A stretch of 64,000 nucleotides of DNA from JAXLYE01 sp046351595 (GCA_046351595.1 JAXLYE010000003.1:744001-808000), one strand, 5' to 3'. Positions 1 to 8,497 are shown, counted from the first letter of the stretch. Numbers and translations are program-made. Notes: generated by a model not told the origin, from the sequence alone.

Positions 1-1437
1 ACGAGCAGCGATGAAGAACTCATCGAGCTGCACGTCTCGTCAACGAACCTCACGGCATCGGCGTTTAAGGCGCAGGTGCAAGCGGGCTGGCAGGTTTTGC
101 TGCCGCTAGGCCAACGCACCAGCGCGAACACGCTTCGCTCGTGGCGAGATCTTATTCCGTTTCTCGAGGCGCTCGGTGCTTCAGCCGGCGAGGTTGCGAC
201 GACGCGAATAGAGCGCCTCGTCACCTTGCTTGGTCGCGTGCAGTGCCCGGCCGACGTGACGTTTGTTGCGAGCATTCCCGGCGAGAGGAGTGCGGCTCGC
301 AAGCTCAAGCAGTTCGAGGCGTCCGAGATCCACGTGCTGACGCCAACGATCGGCGAGTGGAACGAACGAACCCTCACGGCATGGAGCCGCGACGTGGGAG
401 TCGCTGCCGGCAAGACCCACCTAAAGTGGATCTCCACGAAGCATCCGTGGGTGGTCACCTCAGGTTGGGCGCTCTCCACGGCTGCCAGCGAGGCGCTGGA
501 GGTCAACGGTGTGCAGCTTGAGTGCATTTCGAGCGAGGCGAGGTTCACCCAGCAGCATCGCGATGCAGACCAGCGATGGAGCCACGCCAAGCTCTACCTG
601 TTCCGCAGCGGGCGAAAGTACCGACTGCTTGTGACGTCAGCGAACTGGAGTCCGTCCGCATGGGGCGCGGGGAAGGCATCGCCGCGTAACTTCGAGCTCG
701 GCGTCATCTTCGAGTCCGAGTGGACAGACCTCGAAGCACTCGGCGAGCCGTTCGATCCGCCTGACACCGTCCCCTTCTGCGTAGACCGGGTCGAAGACGA
801 TGCGCACGCGTATGCGCTCGAATGGGGAGAAGCCAGTTGGGATGGGAAGCACATACAACTGCGCGCGCGTAGCTCCGATCCTTCTTTGCCAGTTAGTGCC
901 ATCGTTACCTTCACGGGCGGCTCGGAAAAACGCGTCAGGCTGGTCGACGGCGCGTCCACCATGCCCTGGAAGGATCCAACTCATACGCCGCTTACCGCAC
1001 GATTCACGCAGGGCTCCGGCTCCTTGGAAGTCCACGTCCTCGACCTTCGTCCGCCGGCCGAGTTTGCCAAAACCCCGCTGCCCGAGATCGATCCTGCCGT
1101 TGCTGCGGCGCTGCGCGAGGCATTCTTGCTTCAGCGTTACGGCGGTCCGGTAGTTGATGCCGAATCCATTCCCGGCCTGGGCGGAGCAAGCCGACCACCA
1201 AGCGTTGCGGCTCCTACTGCCGACTACTCGGTGCAGGCGTGGCTCGAGGCGCGTGCAGCGTTCCACGTGATCGACCAGTGGCGAGCCGCGCTCGAGAAGG
1301 CGAAGAACGATCCCTTCCTGCTCGAACGCGTACGTTTGGACGGCGAGGAACTGCGTGCGCTTTTCGCGCGCCTTGGGGGAGCCGCCGCCGTTCTCGCAGT
1401 CGAAGAGCTGGGCTGGCGCCTCGACGAGGAGCGATGA
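1..1437 (+). CDS. Phospholipase D-fold nuclease-like protein, 5' end outside the window
   Basis: The reading frame is open from base 1, so the true start lies upstream. The first visible residues (LHVSSTNLTASAFK) look like the tail of a first HKD half-site. A second half-site is clear at about 590-670, with HAKLYLF (the HxK part) followed by TSANWSPSAW. Two HKD motifs per chain form one phospholipase D active site, used by phosphodiesterases and by several DNA nucleases. The C-terminal third has no motif I recognise. The stop overlaps the start of the helicase gene (ATGA), so the two are translationally coupled and probably work together on DNA. PLD-helicase pairs occur in defence systems such as DISARM and Dpd, but the other genes of those systems are not in view. 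The fold call is firm; the role is inference. Confidence 0.8.
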   Translation, partial: TSSDEELIELHVSSTNLTASAFKAQVQAGWQVLLPLGQRTSANTLRSWRDLIPFLEALGASAGEVATTRIERLVTLLGRVQCPADVTFVASIPGERSAARKLKQFEASEIHVLTPTIGEWNERTLTAWSRDVGVAAGKTHLKWISTKHPWVVTSGWALSTAASEALEVNGVQLECISSEARFTQQHRDADQRWSHAKLYLFRSGRKYRLLVTSANWSPSAWGAGKASPRNFELGVIFESEWTDLEALGEPFDPPDTVPFCVDRVEDDAHAYALEWGEASWDGKHIQLRARSSDPSLPVSAIVTFTGGSEKRVRLVDGASTMPWKDPTHTPLTARFTQGSGSLEVHVLDLRPPAEFAKTPLPEIDPAVAAALREAFLLQRYGGPVVDAESIPGLGGASRPPSVAAPTADYSVQAWLEARAAFHVIDQWRAALEKAKNDPFLLERVRLDGEELRALFARLGGAAAVLAVEELGWRLDEER

Positions 1438-3515
1438 TGGACGACTTTCAGATCGACGCCAGCAAGTTGCATTTCCTCGACAATCCGGCTCGGTACATCG
1501 AGCGCGAGAATGGCGGCCTTCAGCTCGAACCGCTCAAGAGGCAGTTCAAAACGGCGAAGGAGATCCTCTCCCGACTAGCCGCTGGGCGAGGAGTGCTGCT
1601 CGCCGATGACGTCGGCCTCGGCAAGACGACCGTAGGGGCGCTCGTAGCCTGGGTCGTCGCCTGCCAGAAGATGCGCGTGCGGATCTACGCGCCCAACGAT
1701 GTCATGCGTCGGCGCTGGGCCGAGGAGCTCGAGCGCCATGTGCCGCTGCTATGGCAGCAGCTCGGCGCGAGAGACGACCGCATCAAGCAAGGCAACGTGG
1801 GGAAGCTGAACGCCGGCCGTATTCAGATCGCAACCCACCACGAACTGCTCAGGAGCCACGGGAAGAACCAGCAGCGCACCGCTTGCGATTTAATGATCAT
1901 CGACGAGGCCCACCGCGCCAAGGGGCAGGGCAGCATGTTCAATGAAGCCCTGCGCAACCTGGGCGACCACGCCAAGAGGAAGCTGATTCTCACCGCGACG
2001 CCGTTCAGCATACGGCTCGCCGAGTTGGAACAACTGCTGCGGTTTTCCGGAGCGACGAAATTCGAGGCCGTGAGAGGATACGCGGAAGAGCTAAAGCGGC
2101 TCTACTCCCTCGGAGACGGCCACGACGTGAATGTCGAATGCGAGCGCCTTGTTGCGGCGGCAAGGAAGGCGATCGACGAACTTTTACCGTACCTTATTCG
2201 CCACGGGATCGATGATCTGTCGGCGTGCGAGAGGAAGCATTTTGGCACAGTGAGCGCCACGCGCTGGGAGATTCCGACGACTCCGGCGTCGGAAGAGGAG
2301 CTCAAGCTCCTGCTGCGAATGGATCGCCTCCTACAGCTTGCACCGGAGCGAAAGGGAGAGCGCCGCAACGATCCGCGCTTCCACATCGGCTGGCAGCACG
2401 TCGGCACCGAGCTCGATCGGGCATATGACCGAGCCAACAGTAACGCCGACCACGTCCTGCTCCGGCACATCAAGGAAGCGAAGAAGTCGCTGCGTGCTCG
2501 GCGTGCCCATCTTCATCCGAAGGTCGCGGCCGTCAGTGCGGCCATCCGGCCGCTGCTGGATGCCGGCGAGAAGGTGCTCGTGTTTTGTCACCACCGAGCA
2601 ACCGCAAGTGAGCTGCTGGGCGCGCTGGAAAGCTCTTTGAAAGCCGAGAGCGTGTCGCGTGCTGGGCCGCCCGAGGAGGTGTGGCGGGCGGCCTGGGAGA
2701 CGGCGTTGTCCGATGAGCTGCGGCTGCCGGGTGATCCGCTCCTCGCGCCGATCATCGACTGGCTCTGCTCGCCGGGTATCCGGTGGCAGATCGCAGGCTG
2801 GCTCGGCAAGCCGGCGAATAGGGCAAAAGCTCTGGTCGACCAACTCGCCAGGACGAGGCCGCGCAAGGCCGGTGTCGGCGTGCCGACAATTCTCGTGGCG
2901 GCGAAGGTGCTCGTGCAGGGCCTCCTAGACGCGCAGTCGAAGTCGACGCGTGCTCTGCTGAAGACAATCGCGAAGAGACAGCACACTTTCGGCGGCAGGA
3001 CCTCGCATTTCCCAGGGCGGCTTGACGAGGGCCTTCGCGTCATGGGGGCGTGGAGCCACGACGATCAGTGCGAGCCGCCCAAGACGCTCTACACGGGCGA
3101 GCCAGACATCGTACTCGCGCTCTTCAACAGCCCGTTCGGGCCCGATGTGCTGGTTACAACCGACCGCTTGAGCGAAGGCGTCGACCTGCACCGCTGCTGC
3201 CGACACCTGATCCACTACGAGCTCGACCCGAGCCCCGTGCGCACGCTGCAACGCAACGGCCGCGTGCGTCGCGTCGGGTCGTGGGCGGCGCTAACGCGGC
3301 AGCCGATCTGCTACGCGTACCCGACCTTCGGCGGCACGCGCGATGAGAGGGCGGTCGGCGTCATGAGGCAGCGCATCAACGCCTTTGGGCTCCTGCTCGG
3401 CGGCGTCCCGTCGCTCGACGATGATTCGGGCGATAGCGAGCAGAGCTTCGCGGATGCGGTCATTCGCGGCGCGCGCAAGGACCTTGAATCGCTCAACCGA
3501 CGGCTCTGCGTGTGA
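1434..3515 (+). CDS. SNF2-type DEAD/DEAH helicase paired with PLD protein
   Basis: This is a 693-residue superfamily 2 helicase. Walker A is GLGKTT at residues 61-66 in the context LLADDVGLGKTT, typical of SNF2 proteins. The DEAH box is in LMIIDEAHRAKG. The C-terminal helicase half shows VLVFCHHRATASELL (motif IV region) and the motif V/VI block DRLSEGVDL followed by QRNGRVRRVGS. About 200 residues are inserted between the two lobes. The open frame extends further upstream, but ATG at 1434 (or 1437) overlaps the stop of the PLD gene and gives a normal N-terminus, so it is preferred. It presumably moves on DNA with the PLD-fold partner as nuclease. The protein appears intact. The exact family (DISARM DrmD-like, Dpd helicase-like or other) cannot be settled here. 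Confidence 0.85.
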   Translation: MMDDFQIDASKLHFLDNPARYIERENGGLQLEPLKRQFKTAKEILSRLAAGRGVLLADDVGLGKTTVGALVAWVVACQKMRVRIYAPNDVMRRRWAEELERHVPLLWQQLGARDDRIKQGNVGKLNAGRIQIATHHELLRSHGKNQQRTACDLMIIDEAHRAKGQGSMFNEALRNLGDHAKRKLILTATPFSIRLAELEQLLRFSGATKFEAVRGYAEELKRLYSLGDGHDVNVECERLVAAARKAIDELLPYLIRHGIDDLSACERKHFGTVSATRWEIPTTPASEEELKLLLRMDRLLQLAPERKGERRNDPRFHIGWQHVGTELDRAYDRANSNADHVLLRHIKEAKKSLRARRAHLHPKVAAVSAAIRPLLDAGEKVLVFCHHRATASELLGALESSLKAESVSRAGPPEEVWRAAWETALSDELRLPGDPLLAPIIDWLCSPGIRWQIAGWLGKPANRAKALVDQLARTRPRKAGVGVPTILVAAKVLVQGLLDAQSKSTRALLKTIAKRQHTFGGRTSHFPGRLDEGLRVMGAWSHDDQCEPPKTLYTGEPDIVLALFNSPFGPDVLVTTDRLSEGVDLHRCCRHLIHYELDPSPVRTLQRNGRVRRVGSWAALTRQPICYAYPTFGGTRDERAVGVMRQRINAFGLLLGGVPSLDDDSGDSEQSFADAVIRGARKDLESLNRRLCV

Positions 3516-3519
3516 TTGG

Positions 3520-4338
3520 CCGCGCCCATCTGGCGCGCCTGCGAGGGGCTGCGGATCCGCTCGGCGAGCACCTCGGCTGCCAGCACAGGCAGATCGGCCT
3601 TGCGCGCCCGCAGCGCCGGCAGGTGCAGCCGCACGGCGGCCCAGGTGATGGTAGAGGTCCCGGCGCAGACGACCGCGCCGAACCAGCGGCTCGAGCTACT
3701 CGGCCGCGTTGCTGATCCAGCGGGGCTCCTGCCGGAGACGGCGCGATGAGAGCCCCGATGTCCCCATCGCAAGCGGCGACTGCAGCACGCGCACACCTCA
3801 ATGAACACCCCCGATCCGGCCAGTGATCGACACCTCTGATTCGGCCAGTTGTGAGCACCTGCGTGGCGAGCCTTCTGGGCCTCTTTCCCTATTGGCTCGA
3901 CGAGAAATTGCGCTCTCCGCCCTCGTTTGACGAACCCAACAACGCTTTCTGACTGGCCAGATTTCAGGTGTCGATCAGTGGCCGGATCGAGGTGTCCACC
4001 AAGGCGCGCACAAGCTCGGCCTGCGCATCCGCCCCCAGCCCTTCGATGCCATCGAGCAGCACCGAGCCGCCGCGCGCCCGCGGCAGCACGTCCGCGAGCG
4101 CGGCCTGCAGCGCCGCTCCATCCAGTCCGCTGCAGAGGATCACCTCGAGCGGCTGCGCTCCTTGACCTGAGCGCGCATGCAGCGCCCGGGCTGCGCTCTT
4201 CTTGCCGACGCCGGGCTCGCCCCAGATGAGCACGGGCACATCGCTCGGCGCGACGTTCTCAAGCTCCGTGACGAATCGGCGCATCGCGCGCGACTCGCAG
4301 ACCAGGCCGATCTCGGGCGTCCTTGCTTGCGGCCTCAT
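3520..4338 (-). pseudogene. Sigma-54-type AAA+ regulator, split by a mini-element and frameshifted
   Basis: The N-terminal piece (4338 to 3964, 124 residues) starts with ATG overlapping the stop of the methyltransferase gene. It has Walker A GEPGVGKK and a Walker B-like GGSVLLDG, as in sigma-54 interacting AAA+ domains, and then runs into the inverted repeat of an inserted element and stops. The C-terminal piece lies beyond the element, about 3790 down to 3520, spread over two frames. One frame reads WISNAAE, a stop, then LEPLVRRGRLRRDLYHHL; the other continues AVRLHLPALRARKADLPVLA. These match the family pattern of a sensor-II region with REDLYYRL and LPPLRERREDIPLLA. The gene is therefore dead: insertion, in-frame stop and frameshift. 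It was probably the regulator of the operon upstream of it. Confidence 0.8.
3802..3999. mobile_element. Mini-element with IS21-like multi-repeat inverted ends
   Basis: A 24-bp block at 3812-3835 is repeated in inverted orientation at 3966-3989 with one mismatch; its core is CGATCCGGCCA then TGATCGACACCT. Partial further copies lie beside each arm (TTCGGCCAG, TGAACACC or TGGACACC). Repeated GGCCGG/TGTCGATC units at both ends are, from memory, a habit of IS21-family termini. Only about 130 bp lie between the arms, with no transposase frame, so this is a non-autonomous or deleted derivative. It interrupts the AAA+ regulator gene. No target duplication could be defined. Confidence 0.6.
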
Positions 4339-5366
4339 GGTGCCCTCTGGGGCGCGGGTTCTGCAGCCCCGCAGAGACGGTAGACCTGCAGCTCGCCGGG
4401 CAGGGCCTCGCCGTAGCGGCAGGCGGCCACTTGCTCCCAACCGAGTGCTCCCAGCCGCTCGCGCAGCGGCGCGGGCTGGTAGTGCTTGCGCCGCCACAGC
4501 TCGATCTCACGAGACGCGGACGCACCGGGCAGGAGCGCGACCGCGCTCCAAGCATAGCTGCCGGGAAGCGCTGCATCCGGATCCATGCGCAGCGTCCACT
4601 CGATCGGCTCACCGTCCACATAAGGAGCGAGGGCCGTTGTGAGCCATGGCTTCGCCTCGTCGAGCTGTCGCCGGGCCGCCTCGCCTTGGCGCGCCCAGCG
4701 AACCGCCTGGCTCTCGCCGACCGACAGCGGCAGGTCGAGCACCAGCACATCGCCCGCGCTGCAGAAGGCCAGGCCGTGCCGCAGGAAGCGCAGCTCGTCC
4801 TCGAGTTCGCCGAGCGTGCCGCCGAGCAAGACGACCACGCGCTGCCGCCCGGAGAGGTACAGCAGGTCTGCATGCGACGACAGCTCCTCCAGGTCCGCGA
4901 GCAGGGCCCAGACCGCGACGTGCCGCAAGGACTCGGCCGCGTGGACATAGGCAGCGGTCAGCAACGGCTCGCTCAGGTCCACCAGCCCCAGCGAGGTAGG
5001 GCCGTCCGCGTCAAGCAGCTGCGCCGCGAGGCGAATGTCCGGACGCCCCTCGCCGATCCCCAGCACCAGCACATCGAGGAGCTCCGCGCGAAGGTGCGGG
5101 CGGATCGCGGCGGCCAGCGGGTCCAGACTGGCCGCCCACGCTTGCGTCTCCGGACAGCGTCGGACATAGAGGCGATAGGCCGCGGCGCTGGCAGGCCCGA
5201 GATACGCCCAGACCGGGCGGAGCGCGGTTCGCTCGGCGCTCAGCGTGTGGGGTATCTCAGCAGCTTCGCGGCTCAGGCGGCGATGCGGCGTCAGCACGCA
5301 GTTGAGCCAGCGGGAGCGTTCCGGCGGCTGCGACGGCCGCGGCGTACCAAGCGGGCGGCGCTTCAT
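4335..5366 (-). CDS. EgtD-fold SAM-dependent methyltransferase
   Basis: The 343-residue protein resembles the methyltransferase domain of histidine N-alpha-methyltransferase EgtD (Methyltransf_33 type). Visible landmarks are the SAM loop LGIGEGRPDIRL, an acidic strand end LVDLSEPLL, the LLGGTLGELE segment equivalent to the G(S/G)T(I/L)G motif of EgtD, the SAGDVLVLDLPL strand, and a C-terminal ELWRRKHYQ segment. Homologues methylate histidine or other amino-acid amines; the substrate here is unknown. The start at 5366 is chosen because its ATG overlaps the TGA of the transporter gene; the open frame extends further upstream. Its own stop overlaps the next start in the same way, so it sits in a tightly coupled operon with a POT transporter. 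A peptide or amino-acid modification role fits but is inference. Confidence 0.7.
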   Translation of the reverse strand: MKRRPLGTPRPSQPPERSRWLNCVLTPHRRLSREAAEIPHTLSAERTALRPVWAYLGPASAAAYRLYVRRCPETQAWAASLDPLAAAIRPHLRAELLDVLVLGIGEGRPDIRLAAQLLDADGPTSLGLVDLSEPLLTAAYVHAAESLRHVAVWALLADLEELSSHADLLYLSGRQRVVVLLGGTLGELEDELRFLRHGLAFCSAGDVLVLDLPLSVGESQAVRWARQGEAARRQLDEAKPWLTTALAPYVDGEPIEWTLRMDPDAALPGSYAWSAVALLPGASASREIELWRRKHYQPAPLRERLGALGWEQVAACRYGEALPGELQVYRLCGAAEPAPQRAP

Positions 5367-6925
5367 GCTGCACGCTCGCGCGCCCGAGACGGGAGCCCGT
5401 CCATTATCTGCGCCATCAGGAAGGAGCCGCCCAGCAGAACCGCCAGGCCGCCGCCGATGGCGCTGAACGCGCGGACCGGAAGCGGCAGCCGGCTGCATGC
5501 GATCAGAGGCACAGGTGCCGCAATGGCCAGCGCAGCAAGAAGCATCCGCACGCGCTCAGGGGATGCTGGCGACGTGGAGAGGACCGCCGGTAGCTCGGAG
5601 GACTCAGGCACAGCGGGAGCCCCCATGCGCTCGTTGCGCGCGGCCGGATGCTCCTCTCTACGGGAGCCCGCGAGCAGAACCTCAAATGCCCCCAGCCTCG
5701 TCAAGATCACCGCCGCCGTCAGCGACAGCACCGCCAGCCCGCCGAAGTAGCGGTGATGCGGCCAGCGCGTCCACATAAGACCTACGATCCCGGCCAGCTT
5801 GTTGCCCGCCGCCGTCGCGGCGAACCACAGCGCCACCAGGCGAGAGGTCTTCTGCTGCGGAGCCAGGCGCGTGACCAGCGCCAGGCCCATCGGTGCAAGG
5901 AGCAGCTCCCCGAGCGTCAGGAATACATAGCAGCCGCCAAGCCAGCCGAGGCCGACCCGGGCGGTATCGCCGCCCTGCAGTCCGGCCAGAGTCATCACGC
6001 TGAAGGCGACGCCGGTGGCGACAAAGCCCCAGGCCATCTTGCATGTAGCCGACAGCGCCGCGCCACGTCGGCACAGGCCCGACAGGAGCCAGCCGAGAGG
6101 CGGTGCCAGCGCGAGCACCAGGAGCGAGTGCAGAGACATGAAGTGCCCCGGGGCCACGTACAGCGCCCGACCGAGGAGCGACACGTGCAGCACGGTATGC
6201 TGCTCAGCGAACAGCGTCAGCGAGGTCGTGGCCTGCGCGGCTGCGATCCAGTACACGACGCCCAGCGCGCAGATCTGCCGGCACGCGCGCACACGCTCGG
6301 GCGCCTCGCTCGATGCGCTCCCCCTGGCGTCAGGCAGGACTGCGGCAGGGCGCGCGGGGCGCAGGGCGACCGCGCTGGCCGCAAAGCAGGCCGTGCTGGC
6401 CAGCATCCCGAGCGCGGCGACCTGGAAGACCGCGGCCCAGCCCCAGCGCGCTCGCGCCCACTCGGCGACGAGCGGCGCGACGGCGGCGCCCGCATTGAAG
6501 ACGCAGTGCAAAAGCAGGAAACCGCTGTCTCGTCGTGAATCGCCGTCGCCGTAGAGCGACCCGACGAGCGCGTGCAGCGCCGGCTTGAAGAAGCCGTGCC
6601 CGGCGATCAGCAGCAGGAGCGCCGGCCCGAGGAGCTGCGGCCGATCGAGCGCCAGCGCTCCGTACCCGAGCATCAGCAGCAACGTCCCGAGAAACGTCGC
6701 CAGCCGTCGCCCGAGCCAGCGGTCGGCGAGCAGCCCGCCCGGCAGCCCGTTCAGATAGGACAGCGCCTGCAGCGTCCCGAACAGCAGCATAGCCATGTCC
6801 GGTGACAGGCCATGAACCTGCTGCAGGTACAGGACGAGCAGCGGCAGCGTCGCGAAGCAGGCAAAGCGCTCCCAAAGCTGGACGAGCGCAAGGAGATACA
6901 GGGCACGAGGGTGGTGTCTCGTCAT
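5363..6925 (-). CDS. POT/PTR-family proton-coupled oligopeptide transporter
   Basis: A 520-residue, very hydrophobic protein with about 12-14 membrane segments. The N-terminus has the family signature WERFA in the first membrane helix, followed by LNGLPGGLLADRWLGRR, the major-facilitator loop 2-3 motif. POT transporters import di- and tripeptides, nitrate or peptidomimetics with protons. ATG at 6925 is preferred over upstream in-frame starts because it has the strong ribosome site GGAGGACACC directly before it. The stop overlaps the start of the EgtD-like gene, so transporter and methyltransferase are made together. The extended charged C-terminal tail with one or two extra hydrophobic segments is longer than usual. 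Substrate unknown. Confidence 0.8.
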   Translation of the reverse strand: MTRHHPRALYLLALVQLWERFACFATLPLLVLYLQQVHGLSPDMAMLLFGTLQALSYLNGLPGGLLADRWLGRRLATFLGTLLLMLGYGALALDRPQLLGPALLLLIAGHGFFKPALHALVGSLYGDGDSRRDSGFLLLHCVFNAGAAVAPLVAEWARARWGWAAVFQVAALGMLASTACFAASAVALRPARPAAVLPDARGSASSEAPERVRACRQICALGVVYWIAAAQATTSLTLFAEQHTVLHVSLLGRALYVAPGHFMSLHSLLVLALAPPLGWLLSGLCRRGAALSATCKMAWGFVATGVAFSVMTLAGLQGGDTARVGLGWLGGCYVFLTLGELLLAPMGLALVTRLAPQQKTSRLVALWFAATAAGNKLAGIVGLMWTRWPHHRYFGGLAVLSLTAAVILTRLGAFEVLLAGSRREEHPAARNERMGAPAVPESSELPAVLSTSPASPERVRMLLAALAIAAPVPLIACSRLPLPVRAFSAIGGGLAVLLGGSFLMAQIMDGLPSRARERAA

Positions 6926-7004
6926 GGTGTCCTCCGTCGAGGCTGCGCCGCGGGGAGGCACGATCGGGGCCAAGCCCACGACCGTGCTCCCCGCGGGCAG
7001 CGAG

Positions 7005-7748
7005 TCAGGCACAGAATGCAGAGGTCTGCGCGACGGCGTCGGGCGTCTGAATCCCCGCGCCCGCCGGCTGCGGGTTCGTCGGCCAGATCAGCCACAAGTT
7101 GCTGTCGACCTCGATCGAGCCGGTGCCGCCCGCGAACCGACAGAGGTCAATCGCACGATCGGCCAGATACGACGGCAGCCCCGGCTGCTCCGGCTCGGTG
7201 GTGATGTGCACGATGAGCTGGGGGCTGGTGCTGCGACGGTACAGCGGATGCTCGGGCGCCAGCGGCGCCAGCTCGATGAAATGCGACCGCCCGAGCTGCG
7301 CCGCGTGCAAGAGGAGCACAGCCAGCGCCAGGGAGAACGCGGGCTCCTCGACGTAAAGCCCGCGGCAGTCGAGCAGTACGTCGACGCGAAACGAGTGCGG
7401 CGGCAGCACGCGCGCGACCTCAGCCACGGTCTGCCATAGGCGCCGGGCGAGAGCCCCGTTGTTCTCGTAACCATGGACCTGCAGGTTGGCCTTGCGGGCG
7501 GCCGGGGCTTGCGACACGTCGGTCGCTCCAGGCGTGCGCAGTCTCCTCTCGGGAACCGCGTAGCACGGTGCTGTTTCCGTCTCTGGGATCGGCCGCGGCA
7601 CCGCGTCCCGCTCAGCAGCTCGGCGGCGCAGCACCCGGCGGTCGCGGCGCCACACCCCGAGCGCCACCAGGCCGAGCGCCCCGGCGAACAAGACGACGCC
7701 TTCCAAGATCGCTCCATCGGGGGCCGGCAGACCCCAGTTAACCAACAT
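7005..7748 (-). CDS. Membrane-anchored degenerate HATPase-like protein
   Basis: This 247-residue protein has one N-terminal membrane helix (about residues 14-32, GVVLFAGALGLVALGVW) and a cytoplasmic part. The C-terminal 140 residues have the layout of a GHKL (histidine kinase-like) ATPase fold: a long helix SLALAVLLLHAAQ where the N-box would be, and a final strand pair SIEVDSNLWLIWP. However, I see no N-box asparagine in place, no DxGxG and no G2 box, and no phospho-acceptor histidine region, so it is unlikely to bind ATP normally. ATG at 7748 is preceded by GAGAGG. It is the first gene of the operon with the POT transporter, EgtD-like enzyme and sigma-54 regulator. It may be a sensor or scaffold; this is inference. 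Confidence 0.5.
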   Translation of the reverse strand: MLVNWGLPAPDGAILEGVVLFAGALGLVALGVWRRDRRVLRRRAAERDAVPRPIPETETAPCYAVPERRLRTPGATDVSQAPAARKANLQVHGYENNGALARRLWQTVAEVARVLPPHSFRVDVLLDCRGLYVEEPAFSLALAVLLLHAAQLGRSHFIELAPLAPEHPLYRRSTSPQLIVHITTEPEQPGLPSYLADRAIDLCRFAGGTGSIEVDSNLWLIWPTNPQPAGAGIQTPDAVAQTSAFCA

Positions 7749-7789
7749 GGCGCCCCTCTCGACGGTAAGAGGGAACCACGGCCGACGGC

Positions 7790-7891
7790 TCATGCCGACG
7801 GCAGACCAGTGCAACCAGGCTTCGCAGCCTCATGGTGAGTCTCCACATGCGCAAGCAGGGCAGACCCGTGGTAACGTGCGCTTCGTTCCAC
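7790..7891 (-). CDS. Possible 33-residue histidine-rich leader peptide
   Basis: A short frame starts with GTG at 7891, seven bases after a full GGAGG site. It contains four histidines (YHG, AHVETHHE) and one cysteine and stops 42 bp before the operon of the EgtD-like methyltransferase. The placement and the histidine content suggest a leader or uORF, but a chance frame is quite possible in DNA this rich in GC. Confidence 0.25.
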   Translation of the reverse strand: MERSARYHGSALLAHVETHHEAAKPGCTGLPSA

Positions 7892-7916
7892 GGGGGTACC
7901 TCCTCGGGGAACACCG

Positions 7917-7946
7917 GCCCTCGTCGTGTTCCCGCACGACGAGGGC
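7917..7946 (+). terminator. Strong hairpin followed by T-rich tract
   Basis: A perfect 12-bp stem (GCCCTCGTCGTG against its complement) closes a six-base loop and is followed on the plus strand by TCTTTCGTTTCT. It looks like a factor-independent terminator for plus-strand transcription, although no clear plus-strand gene ends just upstream. It may insulate the repeat-array region from the minus-strand operon or belong to its leader. Confidence 0.5.
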
Positions 7947-8111
7947 TCTTTCGTTTCTGCGATCAGGTCAGGGTCGCGCTCTCTCGGAACCTCCTCGGGA
8001 AGGGGTTGAGCCGGTGGGATCTCAACAGCCAGGACTATCCAAGTTGCATGCCAACATGAGAAAGGCAAGGTCCGTGTTGACACCGACGCCGCAGCCGTGC
8101 GTGAACAGGGC

Positions 8112-8318
8112 ATGCAAGCCAAGCGAACGAGCGTGAACCTCGATCCTCAAGTTGTTGCGGAAGCGAAGATGGCGCTGTGGGAAGCGCAGCGCGCGGGCAT
8201 CCCGGACTGTCCCAAGAACCTTACGGCGCTGTATGCCGTGGCGCTCGCGCGGGAGACGGAGGAACTGCGCAAGCGGGCGGTCAAAGCCGCGGCCCGGCGC
8301 GGGAAGACGGCGCACTGA
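8112..8318 (+). CDS. Small ribbon-helix-helix-like protein
   Basis: A 68-residue basic protein. The N-terminal MQAKRTSVNLDPQVVAEAK has the beta-strand-then-helix pattern of ribbon-helix-helix DNA-binding proteins (strand KRTSVNLD, helix PQVVAEAKMALWEAQ). The second half is helical and ends with a lysine/arginine-rich tail. ATG at 8112 is chosen so that the strand sits at the very N-terminus; an in-frame start 15 bases upstream is possible. It lies immediately left of the first repeat array (8435-8974). RHH proteins commonly bind short, helically spaced direct repeats, for example ParR on parC and omega repressors, so this is a natural candidate to bind that array. The fold call is tentative and no toxin partner is seen. 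Confidence 0.5.
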   Translation: MQAKRTSVNLDPQVVAEAKMALWEAQRAGIPDCPKNLTALYAVALARETEELRKRAVKAAARRGKTAH

Positions 8319-8434
8319 GCTACCTTCACGCTCGCCGCTCGCACCCAAGCGGTGCCGTGTTCAGCATGTGATGCAAGCCTGCACTCACCTCGCGTCGGGA
8401 AGCCAGGCCGGTGTCGCTGGATCGGTGCACAATC

Positions 8435-8481
8435 GTTGGCCGATCGTTGGTCCGCGTTGGGCGATCGTTGGCCTGCGTTGG
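8435..8481 (+). repeat. Five GTTGG iterons at helical spacing (left end of array 1)
   Basis: GTTGG occurs at 8435, 8446, 8456, 8467 and 8477, a spacing of 11, 10, 11 and 10 bp, in units alternating CGATCGTTGG and C(C/T)GCGTTGG. The mean of 10.5 bp puts every copy on the same face of the helix. This is the signature of a cooperative protein-binding array. Confidence 0.75.
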
Positions 8482-8497
8482 TCGGCGCGGCTCGACG

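Noticed and set aside
1..3515. Naming the PLD-helicase pair DISARM or Dpd
   Set aside because: Only two components are visible, and the diagnostic partners of either system are absent from the window.
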